Assembly: GCF_051014445.1 (NCBI RefSeq)
Contig: NC_135137.1
Location: forward strand, 18,477,501 to 18,541,500
Length of the DNA: 64,000 nt
Reading direction: 5' to 3'
DNA from: Colletes latitarsis
Taxonomy: Eukaryota; Arthropoda; Insecta; Hymenoptera; Colletidae
How positions within the stretch are numbered: position 1 is the stretch's first letter; the number at the start of each line of letters is the position of its first letter. Made by a program: the position numbers and the translations under genes. Below are positions 11,415 to 22,698 of this stretch, piece after piece. The notes under the pieces were generated by a model that ran no database searches, was not told the origin of the DNA, and was given only the letters and a program-made list of their open reading frames with translations.

Positions 11415-12880
11415 GATCGACAAACGATTCCGCTCCGCGACGAAACCAAATCTCCGAATATAGGTTCTGAGAACACTCGAACCTTTCGTCGAGAATTTTA
11501 AATTGTTGCTCAAAATTAACTAAATCGGTGAGGCATTTTATCAGCCCCGATTATTGACTGTGCAATCTCGCCGAATAGCATGTGACGCTCGAGCTACGTG
11601 GTCGTGTGAGGGAATTGAAAAACTTCGGTTCCCGCTTGGCGAGATTATTAACAAAATTTAAAAGACTGTGGGTTTTCGTCCGACTTTCATGTGACGATTG
11701 TGCTTCGCGGTCATGAAAGAGGAATCGAGATAAGAATCGTTTCCCGTGTGTCGAAACTCCAGTCTCAGCAAAGGGCTACGGCCCGATCAGTACTGACGAC
11801 TCCACGGACTGTTGCATTTGACGCGGTCGTGCGAGGCTGGCATTATCACGGGCTGCTGCATTTGACGCGATCGTGAGGCTGACTTTCCAACGTCTCGCTG
11901 CAACCAGCGGTCGTCGGAAGTCCAGTTTCGGCCAGTGGCTACGGCCAACTCACTACTGATTTCTCCACGGACTGCTGCATTTGACGCGGTCGTGTGCGGC
12001 TGATTATCTTCACGTGACGTTTGAGTTTCGCGGTCGTGTAAGAATTTGTCGTACGGACTGCTGCATTTGACGCGGTCGTGCGACAAGTTGAATTGTCCGC
12101 ACGGTTTTGTATATCACCCCTAGGGTGGTCTCTGACCGATACCCTACGTGGGCTCACCGTTTCTCAGGTCGGGGCTAAGAAATTCCGGACTTCTTAGCTC
12201 AACCTGCTCGAGCAACGCTCCTTGACCGCCAGTGAGTACGTACCCTGTGCGTAGAGCAACGCATAATGAGCACCGTGGTGTATGCTCCTTTAAACGTAAG
12301 ACGCTACGTGCGCCGTTAAGGGCTACACCACACCGCGTCTTGTACGCAGGGAACGGTGAGAAACTGCGGTTTGGACAGCATTTGGAGCTTTACGACCTCC
12401 ACCTGTTGTCCTTTCCTGCGGCATTCAACGATCGCTAAAAAGCGGAGAATTGAGAAATTAGATCTCTTCTTCCGCACAGCGATCGAACGGTTCTCGATTT
12501 GTGAGAACGTTCATAAATACAGTCCACTTATACATATCTCAGTTCGTCGAGACGTGTCTGTAATCTCCGCTCTTGAGTGCGAACGGCACAGACAGGAGCG
12601 TGCGAGATAGAGCGAGACAGGCGACGCGACAAGCGTTAATAGGTATTTAAATCCAGCCTTGTCTTTCCTTGTTACAGAACAACACATCGCGAACTTGGCC
12701 AGGAGAAGCCGGCCCAGGTTTTTTTCCCCAGACATCGGACCGACGTCTAGGCGGTTTTTTTCCTTTTTTTTCTTTTTTTGATTAAAAATAAACGTTAATT
12801 TCATTGAGCAAAAATCAGGTGCATCAATTTATTCAAACTTTTTTCCCAGTGTCCTTTCCCTCGTAATCCGGACCACGTCA
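11415..12880 (-). mobile_element. Divergent relative of the 1.6-kb LTR-like element (putative)
   Basis: Non-coding, non-satellite sequence. On the minus strand it holds motifs in the same order as the LTR copies: a CACGCTCCTG...GAGCGGAGA region, then AAGTGGACTGTATTTA (12529-12514; copy 1 at 6044-6059), then a GGAGGT stretch and GTAAAGCTCCAAATGC (12393-12378; copy 1 at 6143-6158). Elsewhere similarity is not obvious by eye. I cannot place its ends. A hairpin GCTAAGAA...TTCTTAGC lies at about 12174-12198. No gene is recognised. Confidence 0.45.
11757..12082 (+). repeat. Degenerate ~161-bp direct repeat with TGCATTTGACGCGGTCGTG motifs
   Basis: The motif TGCATTTGACGCGGTCGTG, with small changes, occurs near 11811, 11856, 11973 and 12062. 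A longer unit (CAGTCTCAGC...GGCTACGGCC...CTCCACGGACTG) near 11760 recurs about 161 bp downstream. A second motif, GTGACG-x6-T-x-CG-x-GGTCGTG, occurs near 11582, 11690 and 12014. These are repeated cis-type blocks in a non-coding mobile-element region; function unknown. Confidence 0.55.
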
Positions 12881-12922
12881 GACTAAAATAACCCCCCTTA
12901 GGGCGGTTAAGGTCTTTAAACA

Positions 12923-14242
12923 ATGGTAAATGAATCAAACATTTATTATCATCAGAATAAGGACAAGATGTGTAATGGTAAAAAAATGCCTAAGTGGAGA
13001 GATGTTTCTCTAGGCGACATGAAGAAATTTCTTGGTTTGATTATATTGATGGGCCAAGTAAAGAAAGATCGAATAGATGATTACTGGTCCACAGACTTTT
13101 ATACCAAAACACCATCGTTCTCCACGGTAATGTCGCGTAACAGATTTCGCCAGATTTGGGACACATGGCATTTTTCAAATAATCGTACAACAGCTGGTTC
13201 TAATAAGCTCGGGAAGATGCAGCCAATACTGAGTTATTTATTAGATAAATTTAAATCAGTATACACGCCGAAAAAGGTGCTTTCGCTTGACGAATCTATT
13301 ATTCCATGGCGTGGAAAATTATCTATAAAAACGTACAATCCCGCAAAAATAATAAAGTATGGCCTACTGTGTCGTATGTTATGTGAAGCTAAAAGTGGAT
13401 ATATTTGCAACTTGGAAATATACTGTGCGAATGGCAAAAAACTGGGCCAAACTATAATGTCGTTGCTCGATAAACATATAGGACTGGGGTATCATGTATA
13501 TATGGATAATTATTATAACAGTATTTGTACCGCAGAATTATTTCTGAAAAATGGTACACGAGTTTGCGGTACAATTAGAGCGAATAGAGGTGTTCCCGAA
13601 TCTATGAAGCATATCAGATTAAAAACTGGAGATTATACATTTAAAAGAAAAAATGAAATTTTAGTACAGGCGTGGAAGCCAAAACACAAAATCGTATACA
13701 TGGTTTCTACAATACATTCGGGAGAACTAACAAACACAAAAAAAGTACATTGGAAAACAAAACAAGAAATTATAAAACCTCAATCTGTCATAGATTTAGT
13801 CAAATATATGGTGGGCGTAGATTTGGCCGATCAGTTTTTATCATATTTTTCCATTATGAGGAAAACAGTGAAATGGACAAAGAAAACAGTTTTGTTTCTT
13901 TTAAATTGCGCATTGTTCAATGCTTATAGATTATATGTTGAGTTCAATGGTAACACTATAAAATATCAAAAATTTTTACATGCTGTTGCATGTTTATGGA
14001 TCGAGGAATATGCAAGTACTCAAGATGTATCGAATGGTTGTGTGGAACGAACTTCTGCATTAGTTCCTACACCTCGCACATCAAAATATGATCACCCTCA
14101 GAGACTATCGGGTGATATAAAGAAGCATAACGTTACTCGAATTATTGGATCTGGGAAAAACCGATATGTACGACGTCCATGCAAAGTTTGCTCTGCTAGC
14201 AAAAAAAAAGCGAGAGTAGCTTTATGTGCTCTCTGTGCCTAG
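12923..14242 (+). CDS. piggyBac-family transposase, N-terminally truncated (439 aa)
   Basis: The protein has the DDE_Tnp_1_7-type core of piggyBac transposases, which cut and paste DNA at TTAA sites in the nucleus. The likely catalytic aspartates are D123 (LSLDESIIPWRGK), D195 (YMDNYYNS) and D300 (VGVDLADQ), with spacings of 72 and 105 residues, close to those in the family. The C-terminus has a Cys-rich segment (RRPCKVC...CALC) as in piggyBac Cys-rich domains. The family is usually about 550-600 residues. Here the frame opens at ATG 12923 with TAA two codons upstream, inside what is normally the region after an acidic N-terminal domain, so roughly 100 residues are missing. The core has no internal stop. 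It may be a relic or a source of truncated protein. Confidence 0.85.
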   Translation: MVNESNIYYHQNKDKMCNGKKMPKWRDVSLGDMKKFLGLIILMGQVKKDRIDDYWSTDFYTKTPSFSTVMSRNRFRQIWDTWHFSNNRTTAGSNKLGKMQPILSYLLDKFKSVYTPKKVLSLDESIIPWRGKLSIKTYNPAKIIKYGLLCRMLCEAKSGYICNLEIYCANGKKLGQTIMSLLDKHIGLGYHVYMDNYYNSICTAELFLKNGTRVCGTIRANRGVPESMKHIRLKTGDYTFKRKNEILVQAWKPKHKIVYMVSTIHSGELTNTKKVHWKTKQEIIKPQSVIDLVKYMVGVDLADQFLSYFSIMRKTVKWTKKTVLFLLNCALFNAYRLYVEFNGNTIKYQKFLHAVACLWIEEYASTQDVSNGCVERTSALVPTPRTSKYDHPQRLSGDIKKHNVTRIIGSGKNRYVRRPCKVCSASKKKARVALCALCA

Positions 14243-14345
14243 TACCTTTACAACTTGGAAAATGTTTCGAAAAATACCATACATCTCTTAAATATTAATA
14301 TTTTTCTTTCCGTTTATATTATATATATGTAATAATCAATCATCA

Positions 14346-14351
14346 AATAAA
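14346..14351 (+). terminator. Polyadenylation signal AATAAA of the piggyBac transcript
   Basis: AATAAA about 105 bp after the transposase stop in AT-rich sequence, well placed for 3' end formation. Confidence 0.45.
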
Positions 14352-14608
14352 ACAGGTGTATTTTTTATAATTATAAATTAAAATTTTTTATTTTGCTTCA
14401 ATTTTTCGTTATCGTTAAATTGCATATAATGAATATGTAAATCAATTTTAGTGTTTAACAATAATGTATAAAAATGTAAATATTTTCTTCACCTACTCAT
14501 TGGTCGTCAACAAGCGAATCATAACGGCGCCTAGGCTTTACGCGGTCGATACTGTGCTGGCGCTCAGATTTTAAATGTCTCAGATGCCACCGGCGTACAA
14601 TGTGTTAA

Positions 14609-17557
14609 CTGACTGCTTTCTTACTGGCAAGCTGCATGCTTACTAGCTTACTGGTTGCTTGCTAGATAACAGCTTGCTTACTAGCTTCTAGCTTGCTTAA
14701 TAGCTTCCTGTTCGAATACTAGCCTACTGCTTGCTTACTAGCTTTCTGCTTGCATACTAGCTTACTGCGTCCTTACTAACTAACTGCTTTCTTACTAGCC
14801 TGCTGCTTGCTTAGTAGGGTACTGCTTTGTTACAAACCTACTGCTTGCTTACTAGCTTACTGCTTCCTTACAGGCTTCCTGCTTGCCTACCAGCTTACTG
14901 CTTTCCTGCAAACCTGCGACTCCCTTACTAACTAACTGCATTTGTACTAGCCTGCTGCTTGCTTACTAACATACTGCTTCCTTACTAGCTTCCTGCTTGC
15001 TAACTAGCTCACTGCTAGCTAACTAGATTACTGCTTGCTTACTAGCTTACTGCTACCTTACTCGCATCCTGCTTGCTTACTAGCCTGCTGCTTGCTTACT
15101 AGCTTACTGCTTTGTTACTAACTTACTGCTTGCTTACTAGCATACTGCTTCCTTACAAACTTCCTGCTCGCTTACTAGCTCACTGCTTGCTTACTATGTC
15201 ACTACTTGCTTTCTAGCTCACTACCTGCTTACTAGCTTCTAGCTTGCTTAATAGCTTCCTGTTCGCCTACTAGCTTACTGCTTGCTTACTAGCTTACTGC
15301 TTGCATACTAGCTTACTGCGTCCTTTCTAACTAACTGCTTTCTTACTAGCCTGCTGCTTGCTTACTAGGATACAGCTTTCCTACAAACCTAAGGATCCCT
15401 TACTAACTAACTGCAATTGTACTAGCCTGCTGCTTGCTTACTAGCGTACTGATTCCTTACTAGCTTCCTGCTTGCCAACTAGCTCACTGCTTGCTTACTA
15501 GATTACTGCTTGCTTACTAGATTACTGCAAGCTTACTAGCTTACTGCTAGCATACTCGCATCCTGCTTGCTTACAATCTTGCTGCTTGCTTTCGAGCTTA
15601 CTGCAGGCTTACTAACTGCTTGCTTACTTGCCTACTACTTCCTTACTAGCTTACAGCTAGCTTAATAGCTAACTGCTTGCTTACAAGCTTACTGCTTCCT
15701 TACTAACTAACTGCTTTCTTACTAGCCTGCTGCTTGCTTACTAGGGTACTGCTTTGTTACTAACCTACTGCTTGCTTACTAGCTTACTGCTTCCATACAG
15801 GCTTCCTGCTTGCTTACCAGCTTACTGCTTTCCTGCAAACCTACGACTCCCTTACTAACTAACTGCATTTGTACTAGCCTGCTGCTTGCTTACTAACATA
15901 CTGCTTCCTTATTAGCTTCCTGCTAGCTAACTAGATTACTGCTTGCTTACTAGCTTACTGCTACCTTACTCGCATCCTGCTTGCTTACTAGCCTGCTGCT
16001 TGCTTACTAGCTTACTGCTTTGTTACTAACTTACTGATTGCTTACTAGCATACTGCTTCCTTACAACCTTCCTGCTCGCTTACTAGCTCACTGCTTGCTT
16101 ACTATGTCACTACTTGCTTTCTAGCTCACTACCTGCTTACTAGCAACCTGCTTGCTTACTAGCTTACTGCTTGCTTACAACCTTACTGCTTGCTTACTAG
16201 ATTGCTACATGCTTTTCAGCATGTCGCTGCATACTGGCGTACTGCTTCCTTACTAGCTTACTGCGTGCTTACTACCTAACAGCTTTCTTACTACATTCCT
16301 GCTTACTTCTTATCTTACTGGTTTCAGACTATCCTGCAGCTTGTTTACAATCGTACTGTTTGCTTACTATCGTACTGCTTGCTTACTACCTTGGTGCTTG
16401 CTTACAACATTCCTCCATTCTTCCTAACATACAGCATTCTTACTAACTTACCGCTCTCTTACCAGACGAGTGCTTACTACCTTCCGGCTTGCTTACTACC
16501 ATAATGCATCCTTACAAGCGCGCTGCACGCTTACTAGCTCACTATTGCCTTACCAGCTTACTGCTTGCTTACAAGCTTACTGCTTGCTTACAAGCTTACT
16601 GCTTGCTAACTAGCTTACTCCTTGCTTATTATCATACTGCTCCCCTACTAACATCCTCCTCGCTTAATAGCTTAGTGCTTGCCTACTTGCTTGCTGCTTG
16701 CTCTCTGGCTTACTGCTTGCGTTCTAGCTTAATGCTTGCTTACTAGCTTACTACCTGCTTACTAGCTTACTGCTAACTAACTCGCTTACTGCACGCTTGT
16801 TAGCATGCTTCATGCTTGCTGGCGTACTGCTTTCATACCAGCTAATTGCATCCATACTAGCTTGCTGCTTGCTTACTGGCTTACTTGTAACTTACTTGCT
16901 TACTGCTTGGTTACTAGCATACTGCCTCCACACTAGTTTCCCGCTCGCCTACTAGCTCACTGCTTGCTTACTAGCATACTGCTTGCTTAACAGCAAACCG
17001 CTTTCTTACTAGCTTACTCCTCGCTAACCAGCTCACAGACTGCTTACTAGCTTACTGCATGCATACTAGGTTACTGCGTTCTTACTAGCTAAATGCTATC
17101 TTTCTAGCCTGCTGCGTGCTTACTAACTTACTGGTTGCTTAGTATCATACTGCTCTCTTACTAGCTAACTGCTTCCTTACTAGCTTGGTGTTTGCTTACA
17201 AGATTACTGCTTGGTTACTATCTCACTGCTTGCTTAGTAACTTACTGCTTGCATACTAACTTACTACTTCCTTACATGCTACCTGCTTGCTTACCAGCTT
17301 TCTGCTTGCGTACAAGCTTACTACTTGCTTACTAGCTCACTGCTTGCTTACCAGCATACTGCTTGCTTACTAGCTTACTGCATGCATACTAGCTTACTGC
17401 TTGCTTACTAGCTTGTTGCTTGCTTTCTAGATTACTGCTAGTTTATTTGCTAACTGCTTCCTTACTAGCTTCCTGCTTGCTTACTGGCTTACTGCTTTGT
17501 TGGTAACTTACTGCTTCGTTACTAGCTTTTTTTTTACTAGCTTTACTAGGATTTTTT
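14609..17557 (-). repeat. 19-bp satellite array, inverted orientation
   Basis: Same satellite read on the opposite strand (plus-strand TACTGCTTGCTTACTAGCT). It begins directly after the TTAA of the piggyBac right end. A long internal duplication is visible: the stretch from about 14800 to 15240 recurs from about 15710 to 16150, an offset near 908 bp. The last ~35 bp (17523-17557) carry T-rich tracts next to the LTR insertion. Confidence 0.94.
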
Positions 17558-17919
17558 TGTTGGGCGGCGGTGGTTTAGTTACAAGATTAATCGATTTATC
17601 AGATACTTTATTCACACTGTTTTTATTCTTTGTCTGTTGACACGCTCGACAATATCTACCCTAACTTTCGCGGCTTGCTCGTATTTATTTAGCTTAACAC
17701 ATGCACACATACGTTCGCGGTTGCCGAACTTCTCTTTTCCTCGTTATTGTTTTCTCGCTTTTCGGTTGTTCACCCATCAGTTGGTCGGCCGTTCGCTCGC
17801 CGCGTGTTGACGGTTTTTTGTTGCTCGTGCCGGACAACGAACGATTCGTTGTTCGGCTGAAATTTATACGCGTTTTTAATATTTAAATTTCGATAATTTT
17901 GCCGGCACGGTTCCCTACA
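17558..17919 (-). mobile_element. Solo LTR, 362 bp, minus strand
   Basis: On the minus strand it starts TGTAGGGAACCG and ends CCGCCCAACA, so it has TG...CA termini. Inside are a TATAAAT box (plus 17862-17868) and two AATAAA signals (plus 17607-17612 and 17622-17627) in the correct 5'-3' order for an LTR. Flanking 5-mers are TTTTT (17553-17557) and TTATT (17920-17924), a possible decayed 5-bp duplication. No gag/pol, primer-binding site or partner LTR is present. The 61-codon plus-strand frame at 17701-17886 is inside it and is not a gene. Confidence 0.72.
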
Positions 17920-20040
17920 TTATTTAATAGATAAATGCTTCCTTACTAGCCTGCTGCTTACTTTCTAACATACTTCTTGCTTACTAACTTGCTGCTTGCT
18001 TCCTAGCTTACTGTTTGCCTTCTCGCATACTGCTACCTTACTTGCTTCCTTCTCGCTCACTAGCTCACTGCTTGCTTACCAGCTGGCAGCTTGCTTTCTA
18101 GCAATACTGCTTGCTTACTTGCATACAGCATTCCTACTAGTTACCAGCTTGCTTACTAGCATGCTGCTTACTTACTAGCCTACTGCTTGCTTACTAGCAT
18201 ACTACTTCCTTCCTGGCATGCTGCTTTCTTACTAGCTAGCAGCTTTCTGACTAGCTTACTTCTTGCTTACTAGCTCGCTGCTGGCTGATTAGCTCACTGC
18301 TTGCTTACTAGCTTGCTGCTTACTCACTAGCCTACTGCTTTCTTACTAGCTCCCTGCTCGCTTACTAGCTCACTGCTTCCTTACTAGCTTCCTGCTCGCT
18401 TACTAGCTCGTTGCTTCCTTACTAACTTAGTGCCTGCTTACTAGCTTACTACTTCCTTCCTAGCATGCTGCTTTCTTGCTAGCCGGCAGCTTTCTGAATA
18501 GCCTGCTGCTCGCATACAATCTTTCTGTTTGCTTAGTAGCTTATTGCATGCATTCTAGCTTCGTGCTTGTTTATTAGATCGCTGCTTAATTTCTAGCTTC
18601 ATGCTTGCTTACTAGCATACTGCTTCCTTACTAGCTTTCTCCTCGCTTACAAGCTCACTGCTTGCTTACTAGCTTACTACTTGCTTCCTAGCTAACTGCT
18701 TCCGTACCAGCTTACTGCTCGCTTACTAGCATACAGCTTGCTTACTATCATGCTGCTTCCTTACTAGCCTCCACATCGCTCACTAGCTCACTGCTTGTAC
18801 ACCAGCTTACTGCTTCCTCTCTCGCTTACTGCATGCATAGTAACCTGCTGCTTGCTTTCTACCCTACTGCTTGCACACTAGCATGCTGCTTGCTTTCTAG
18901 CTTCCAGCTTGCTTACTAGCATACTGCTTTCATACTAGCCAGCAGCTTTCTGACTAGCCTGCTGCTTGCTTACAAGCTTACTGCTTGCTGACTCGCTTGC
19001 TGCTTGCTTTCGGGCATACTGCAAGATTACTAGCCTGCAGCATGCTTTCTAGCTTACTGCTGGCTTAATAGCATACTGATTTCTTACTAACTTACTGCTT
19101 TCTTACAAGCATACTGCTTGCTTACGAGTTCACTGGTTGCTCACTAGTTTACTGTTTGCTTACTAGCTTGCTGCTTGCTTTCTAGCCCACTGCCTGCTTA
19201 CTAGCATACTGCTTTCTTAGTAGCTCACTGCTTGCTTAGTAGCTTACTGCTTGCTAACTAGCTTACTGCTTGCTTACTAGCTTACAGCTAGCTTACTCGC
19301 TCACTGCTTGCTTATAAGCCTGCTGCTTGCTTTCGAACTTAGTGCTTCCCTACTGGCTTCCTGCTTGCTCACTAACACACTGCTTGCTTACTGTATTACT
19401 GCTTGTGTACATGCTTACTGCCTGCTTACTATCTTACTGCTTGCTTATTAGCTTACTAGTTGCTTACTGATATACTGCTGCCATACTAGCCACGTGCTTG
19501 CTTACTAGCTTACAACCAGCTTACTCGCTTAGTGCTTGCTTACTAGCCCGCTGCTTGCTTTCGACCATACTGCTAGCTTACTAGCACACTGCTTCCATAC
19601 TAGCTTGCTGCTTGCTTTCTAGCTACCTACTCGCTTACTAGCATGCTGCTTCGATACTAGCTTCCTTCACGCATACTAGTATTCTGCTTGCTTACCAGCT
19701 TACTGCTTGCTTACTACCTCACTGCTTGCTTACTAGCTCGCTGCTTGCTCACCAGCCTACTGTTTTCTTACTAGCCTGATGCTTGCTTACTAGCTTACTG
19801 GTTGCTTACTAGATTACAGCTTGCTTACTGGTTGCTTAACAGCTTCGTGCTTGCTTACTAGCGAACTGCAAGTTTACTAGCACCCTGCTTCCTTACTAGC
19901 TTCCTGCTCGCTTACTAGCTCAATGCTTCCTTACTAACTTAGTGCTTGTTAACTAGCTTACTACTTCATTCCTAGCATGCTGCTTTCTTACTAGCTAGCA
20001 GCTTTCTGAATAGCCTGCTACTTGCTTAGTAGCTTACTGC
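17920..20040 (-). repeat. 19-bp satellite array, inverted orientation
   Basis: Continuation of the inverted array between the solo LTR and an R1-clade insertion. Monomers are as elsewhere. A block around 18380-18510 recurs near 19880-20030 (CTCCTGCTCGCTTACTAGCTC then CCTAGCATGCTGC), showing local duplication. No gene is present. Confidence 0.94.
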
Positions 20041-20686
20041 TTTTTTTTTTGTTTGTTGTGGGGAAAATCTTCGAAAGACTCCCTCGCACCTCTTTGGGGA
20101 GAGGCGGGAGGAGTGTGTGGGATTCCCCGCGCCCGTAGAATGACGGGCGCGGACCTATCCACTAAAAACCCCACGGTGACCCTTCCGCACGATTTGGGAG
20201 GATACCGGGAATCGCTCGAAGCATTCTTCCGGTATCCTCCCCTTGCCCGCGCTTTGCGCCCATCCCAGGGGGGGGGGGGGACAAACGGTACCCCCGGTAG
20301 ACACTCTGTCTCATAGCGGCAGGACGGGGCCACTCCATCCCGCCGCTATCCGTCCCGGGGCCGCGCTTAGTGGCGGCTGCAAGCCCCAACTCGCAACCAC
20401 CTGCGGCCCCGTTTCTACCCCTCGGCGGCCGGGAGCTCATGGCCGCACCAGGCCACCGAGGGTGCCACCCCGTGGGCCGGACCCACCCGGTCCGACACTT
20501 CGCCGCCTGGCGGGAGGAGGCTCCCCTTAGGGCCCCCCTCCCAGCCACGGTCATCCGCCGCGCAAAGGCGGCCGCCCGCGACGCCCTCGCGCCACCATAC
20601 GAGCGCGAGCCACAGCACGCCGCTGAAGCTCGCGCTCCCTTCCCGCGACCTCCTTCTGCAGCATTATGGTCTCGCAGAAGGAAGCC
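20041..20686 (-). mobile_element. 5'-truncated R1-clade element, minus strand
   Basis: Plus-strand T run at 20041-20050, then the conserved R1 3' UTR in reverse, including the hairpin and the GGTCACCGTGGGGTTTTT block (minus, about 20164-20183). It ends at 20686 inside ORF2. The flanks AGTAGCTTACTGC (20028-20040) and ACTAGCTTACTAC (20688-20700) agree at 11 of 13 bases. This fits a target duplication, but satellite similarity makes it uncertain. A run of 14 G near 20267-20280 is unusual. It is a divergent member compared with the 27-33-kb copy. Confidence 0.84.
20551..20686 (-). pseudogene. R1-clade ORF2, last ~45 codons
   Basis: The minus-strand frame reads from ASFCE through MLQKE and GRERELQRRA to a TGA (plus 20551-20553). 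The tail is several codons shorter than in the full-length copy. No catalytic part remains. Confidence 0.8.
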
Positions 20687-21172
20687 AACTAGCTTACTAC
20701 TTGCTTCCATGCTAGCTAACTGCTCGCTTACTAGCTTGCTGCTTGCATTCCAGCTTACAGCTTGCTTGCTAGCATACTGCTTTCTTACTAGCTAATTGCT
20801 TTCATATTAGCCTGCTGCATGCTTACTCGTTTACTAGTTGCTTACTATCTAACTGCTTGCTTACTAACATACTGCTTCCTTACTAGCATACTGCTTTCCC
20901 ACTAGCGTACTGCTTCCTCACTAGCTTCCTGCTCGCTTATTAGCTTACTGGTTGCTTACGAGCTTACAGCTTCATTACCTATTTACAGCATGCTCAATAG
21001 CTAACTGCTGTCTTACTAGCCTTCTGCTTGCTTTCTAGCCTACTGCACGCTTACTTGCTTGCTACTTGTTTTCAAGCTTACGGCTTCCTTTCTAGCTACC
21101 TGCTTGCTTACCAGATTACTGCTCGCTTACAAGCTTCCTCCTCGCTTACTAGCTTACTGCTTGCTTACTAGC
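20687..21172 (-). repeat. 19-bp satellite, inverted orientation
   Basis: Short satellite stretch between an R1 fragment and LTR copy 2. Same monomer; no gene. Confidence 0.93.
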
Positions 21173-22111
21173 TGTTAAAAAGCTGATGCTTCTAACGACG
21201 AGGTCCGGATAGAGGTACCGGAGTTTTCAGGGAAAATTATTATGGGCGTCTGGTTTTCTTTTCGTCTGGTTTTATTACAAAATTAAACAATTTGAATGAA
21301 TGTTAAGAAAACCAAAAATAAATTATGAAATTATAAAGAAGAAGGACGTTGCCTGCCTCGCCTGTGCCGGTCGCCGAACTCGCCGGGTTGAGGTTGGCCA
21401 AGGTTCATATAATCAGAAAAACACGGCTATGTGTTAGACACACGTAAACACGTTATACGTAGCTATGCCGCGTTTGTGTCCTCACACTCCTGGCTTAGGG
21501 ATTCGAATGTATAGGAGCGGAGAATTACGCTCGCTCGTAATATACGAGCTCGCAAGTGGACTGTATTTTTAATTTTGGCTTTTGATAAAGAATCAATTCC
21601 TTATCTACGCCGTTTGCAGTCGATTACCTTGTGGACGGGATTGCAAGTGGTGGTTGTATGGCTCCAAATGCACTTTTCCCGTGAGTCTATCCACTGAGTC
21701 TATGCGTCGAAACGCAGTGCAGTGCAACAGCCCAACCGTCGAACTGTGGCTGCTCTTGGCTGTTTCAACAGACGACTTATTGGTCAGGGGTTGCACTACG
21801 GAGCCAGACTGCACGTGGTTCACTGCACGTTGCACATCTATTCGTTGCACTTAGCAGTATTTGAACCACGTGGGGGCCTGACCCACGACTCCGTTACTCC
21901 TCCGCACAGGTGCTCCTCTAAACGTTACACCGGCGGGATCTGTAGGAGTAAGGACTCGCAGACCGGAAAAGTCAGGCGTCCTTCGTGGACGTCGACCCGA
22001 CTACAATGGACCCACCTGGATGGTTCACCACGTAGGTGCCTCCCTTTGGTGTCTCCTCAGCCTGGCGGTAATCACAAGAAAATTGAAGCGTAATTTTGCC
22101 AACATTCTTTT

Positions 22112-22149
22112 GTCTCGATCGTTTATACGATCGTTTATACGATCGAGAC
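22112..22149 (+). other. Covarying hairpin in LTR copy 2
   Basis: The arms GTCTCGATCG and CGATCGAGAC pair perfectly around a loop enlarged by a 12-bp duplication. Compared with copies 1 and 3 (GTTTCAAACG / CGCTTGAAAC), both partners changed at stem pairs 3 (T-A to C-G) and 6 (A-T to G-C), and a mismatch at pair 8 became T-A. Confidence 0.65.
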
Positions 22150-22690
22150 GACCGCTCAATTCTGCACGGAGGGATCGAACACCTTACTGGAGTATATTCT
22201 CGATCACTCCACAGGATATCGAACACCTTATTGGTGTATTTTCTCGGTCTCCTGTCGCAGGACTGATTTCGTGGAATCTCGATTTGGGAAATCCCATAAA
22301 AGATTCCGGGGCGTACTTGACCGAATCTAAACCGATCCGCTTGTCAAGGAAAATGCGGACTATTTCCACACTTTTCACGAGTTTTATCGAATTCTCAGCT
22401 GTGCGAGGTCAATCAGTGGACCCGCACCAGACTGAACATCTACTCTTTACACCCTTTAACTACAGGCAGAATCATTCTGAATATTAAACAATTAGAACAT
22501 TCCTCTTTTAAATCTTTCCGTTCGAGTGCAATCGGGAGCCGATCCGCTCCAGTTGGAAGTCTACGTAGGACTGCGCGGATTAACAGCCGAAGACGCGGCC
22601 GCGTTACTCTAATTAGACGCTACGCGGCGCTGTCTAAATTTCGGCAGTCTTTCTTCGTCTAATTCTTAGCGCACTACTCTCTCACGGTAC

Positions 22691-22698
22691 TGACGTCA
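22691..22698 (+). promoter_or_regulatory. CRE-like palindrome TGACGTCA in LTR copy 2
   Basis: Exact TGACGTCA, the consensus for CREB/ATF-type bZIP factors. The same site is at 35992-35999 in copy 3 and reads TGATGTCA at 7117-7124 in copy 1. It may be an enhancer or promoter site of the LTR, but an 8-mer alone is weak evidence. Confidence 0.35.

Larger units (their letters stand above)
12881..14608 (+). mobile_element. piggyBac-type DNA transposon, left end missing
   Basis: It contains the transposase at 12923-14242 and an AATAAA at 14346-14351. It ends at a TTAA (14605-14608) that abuts 19-bp satellite; TTAA is the invariant piggyBac target. The right-end sequence reads inward from TTAA as CACATTGTACGCC. 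I found no matching inverted copy on the left, and the coding region lacks its N-terminal part, so the left end is probably deleted. The left limit given is approximate. Confidence 0.65.
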
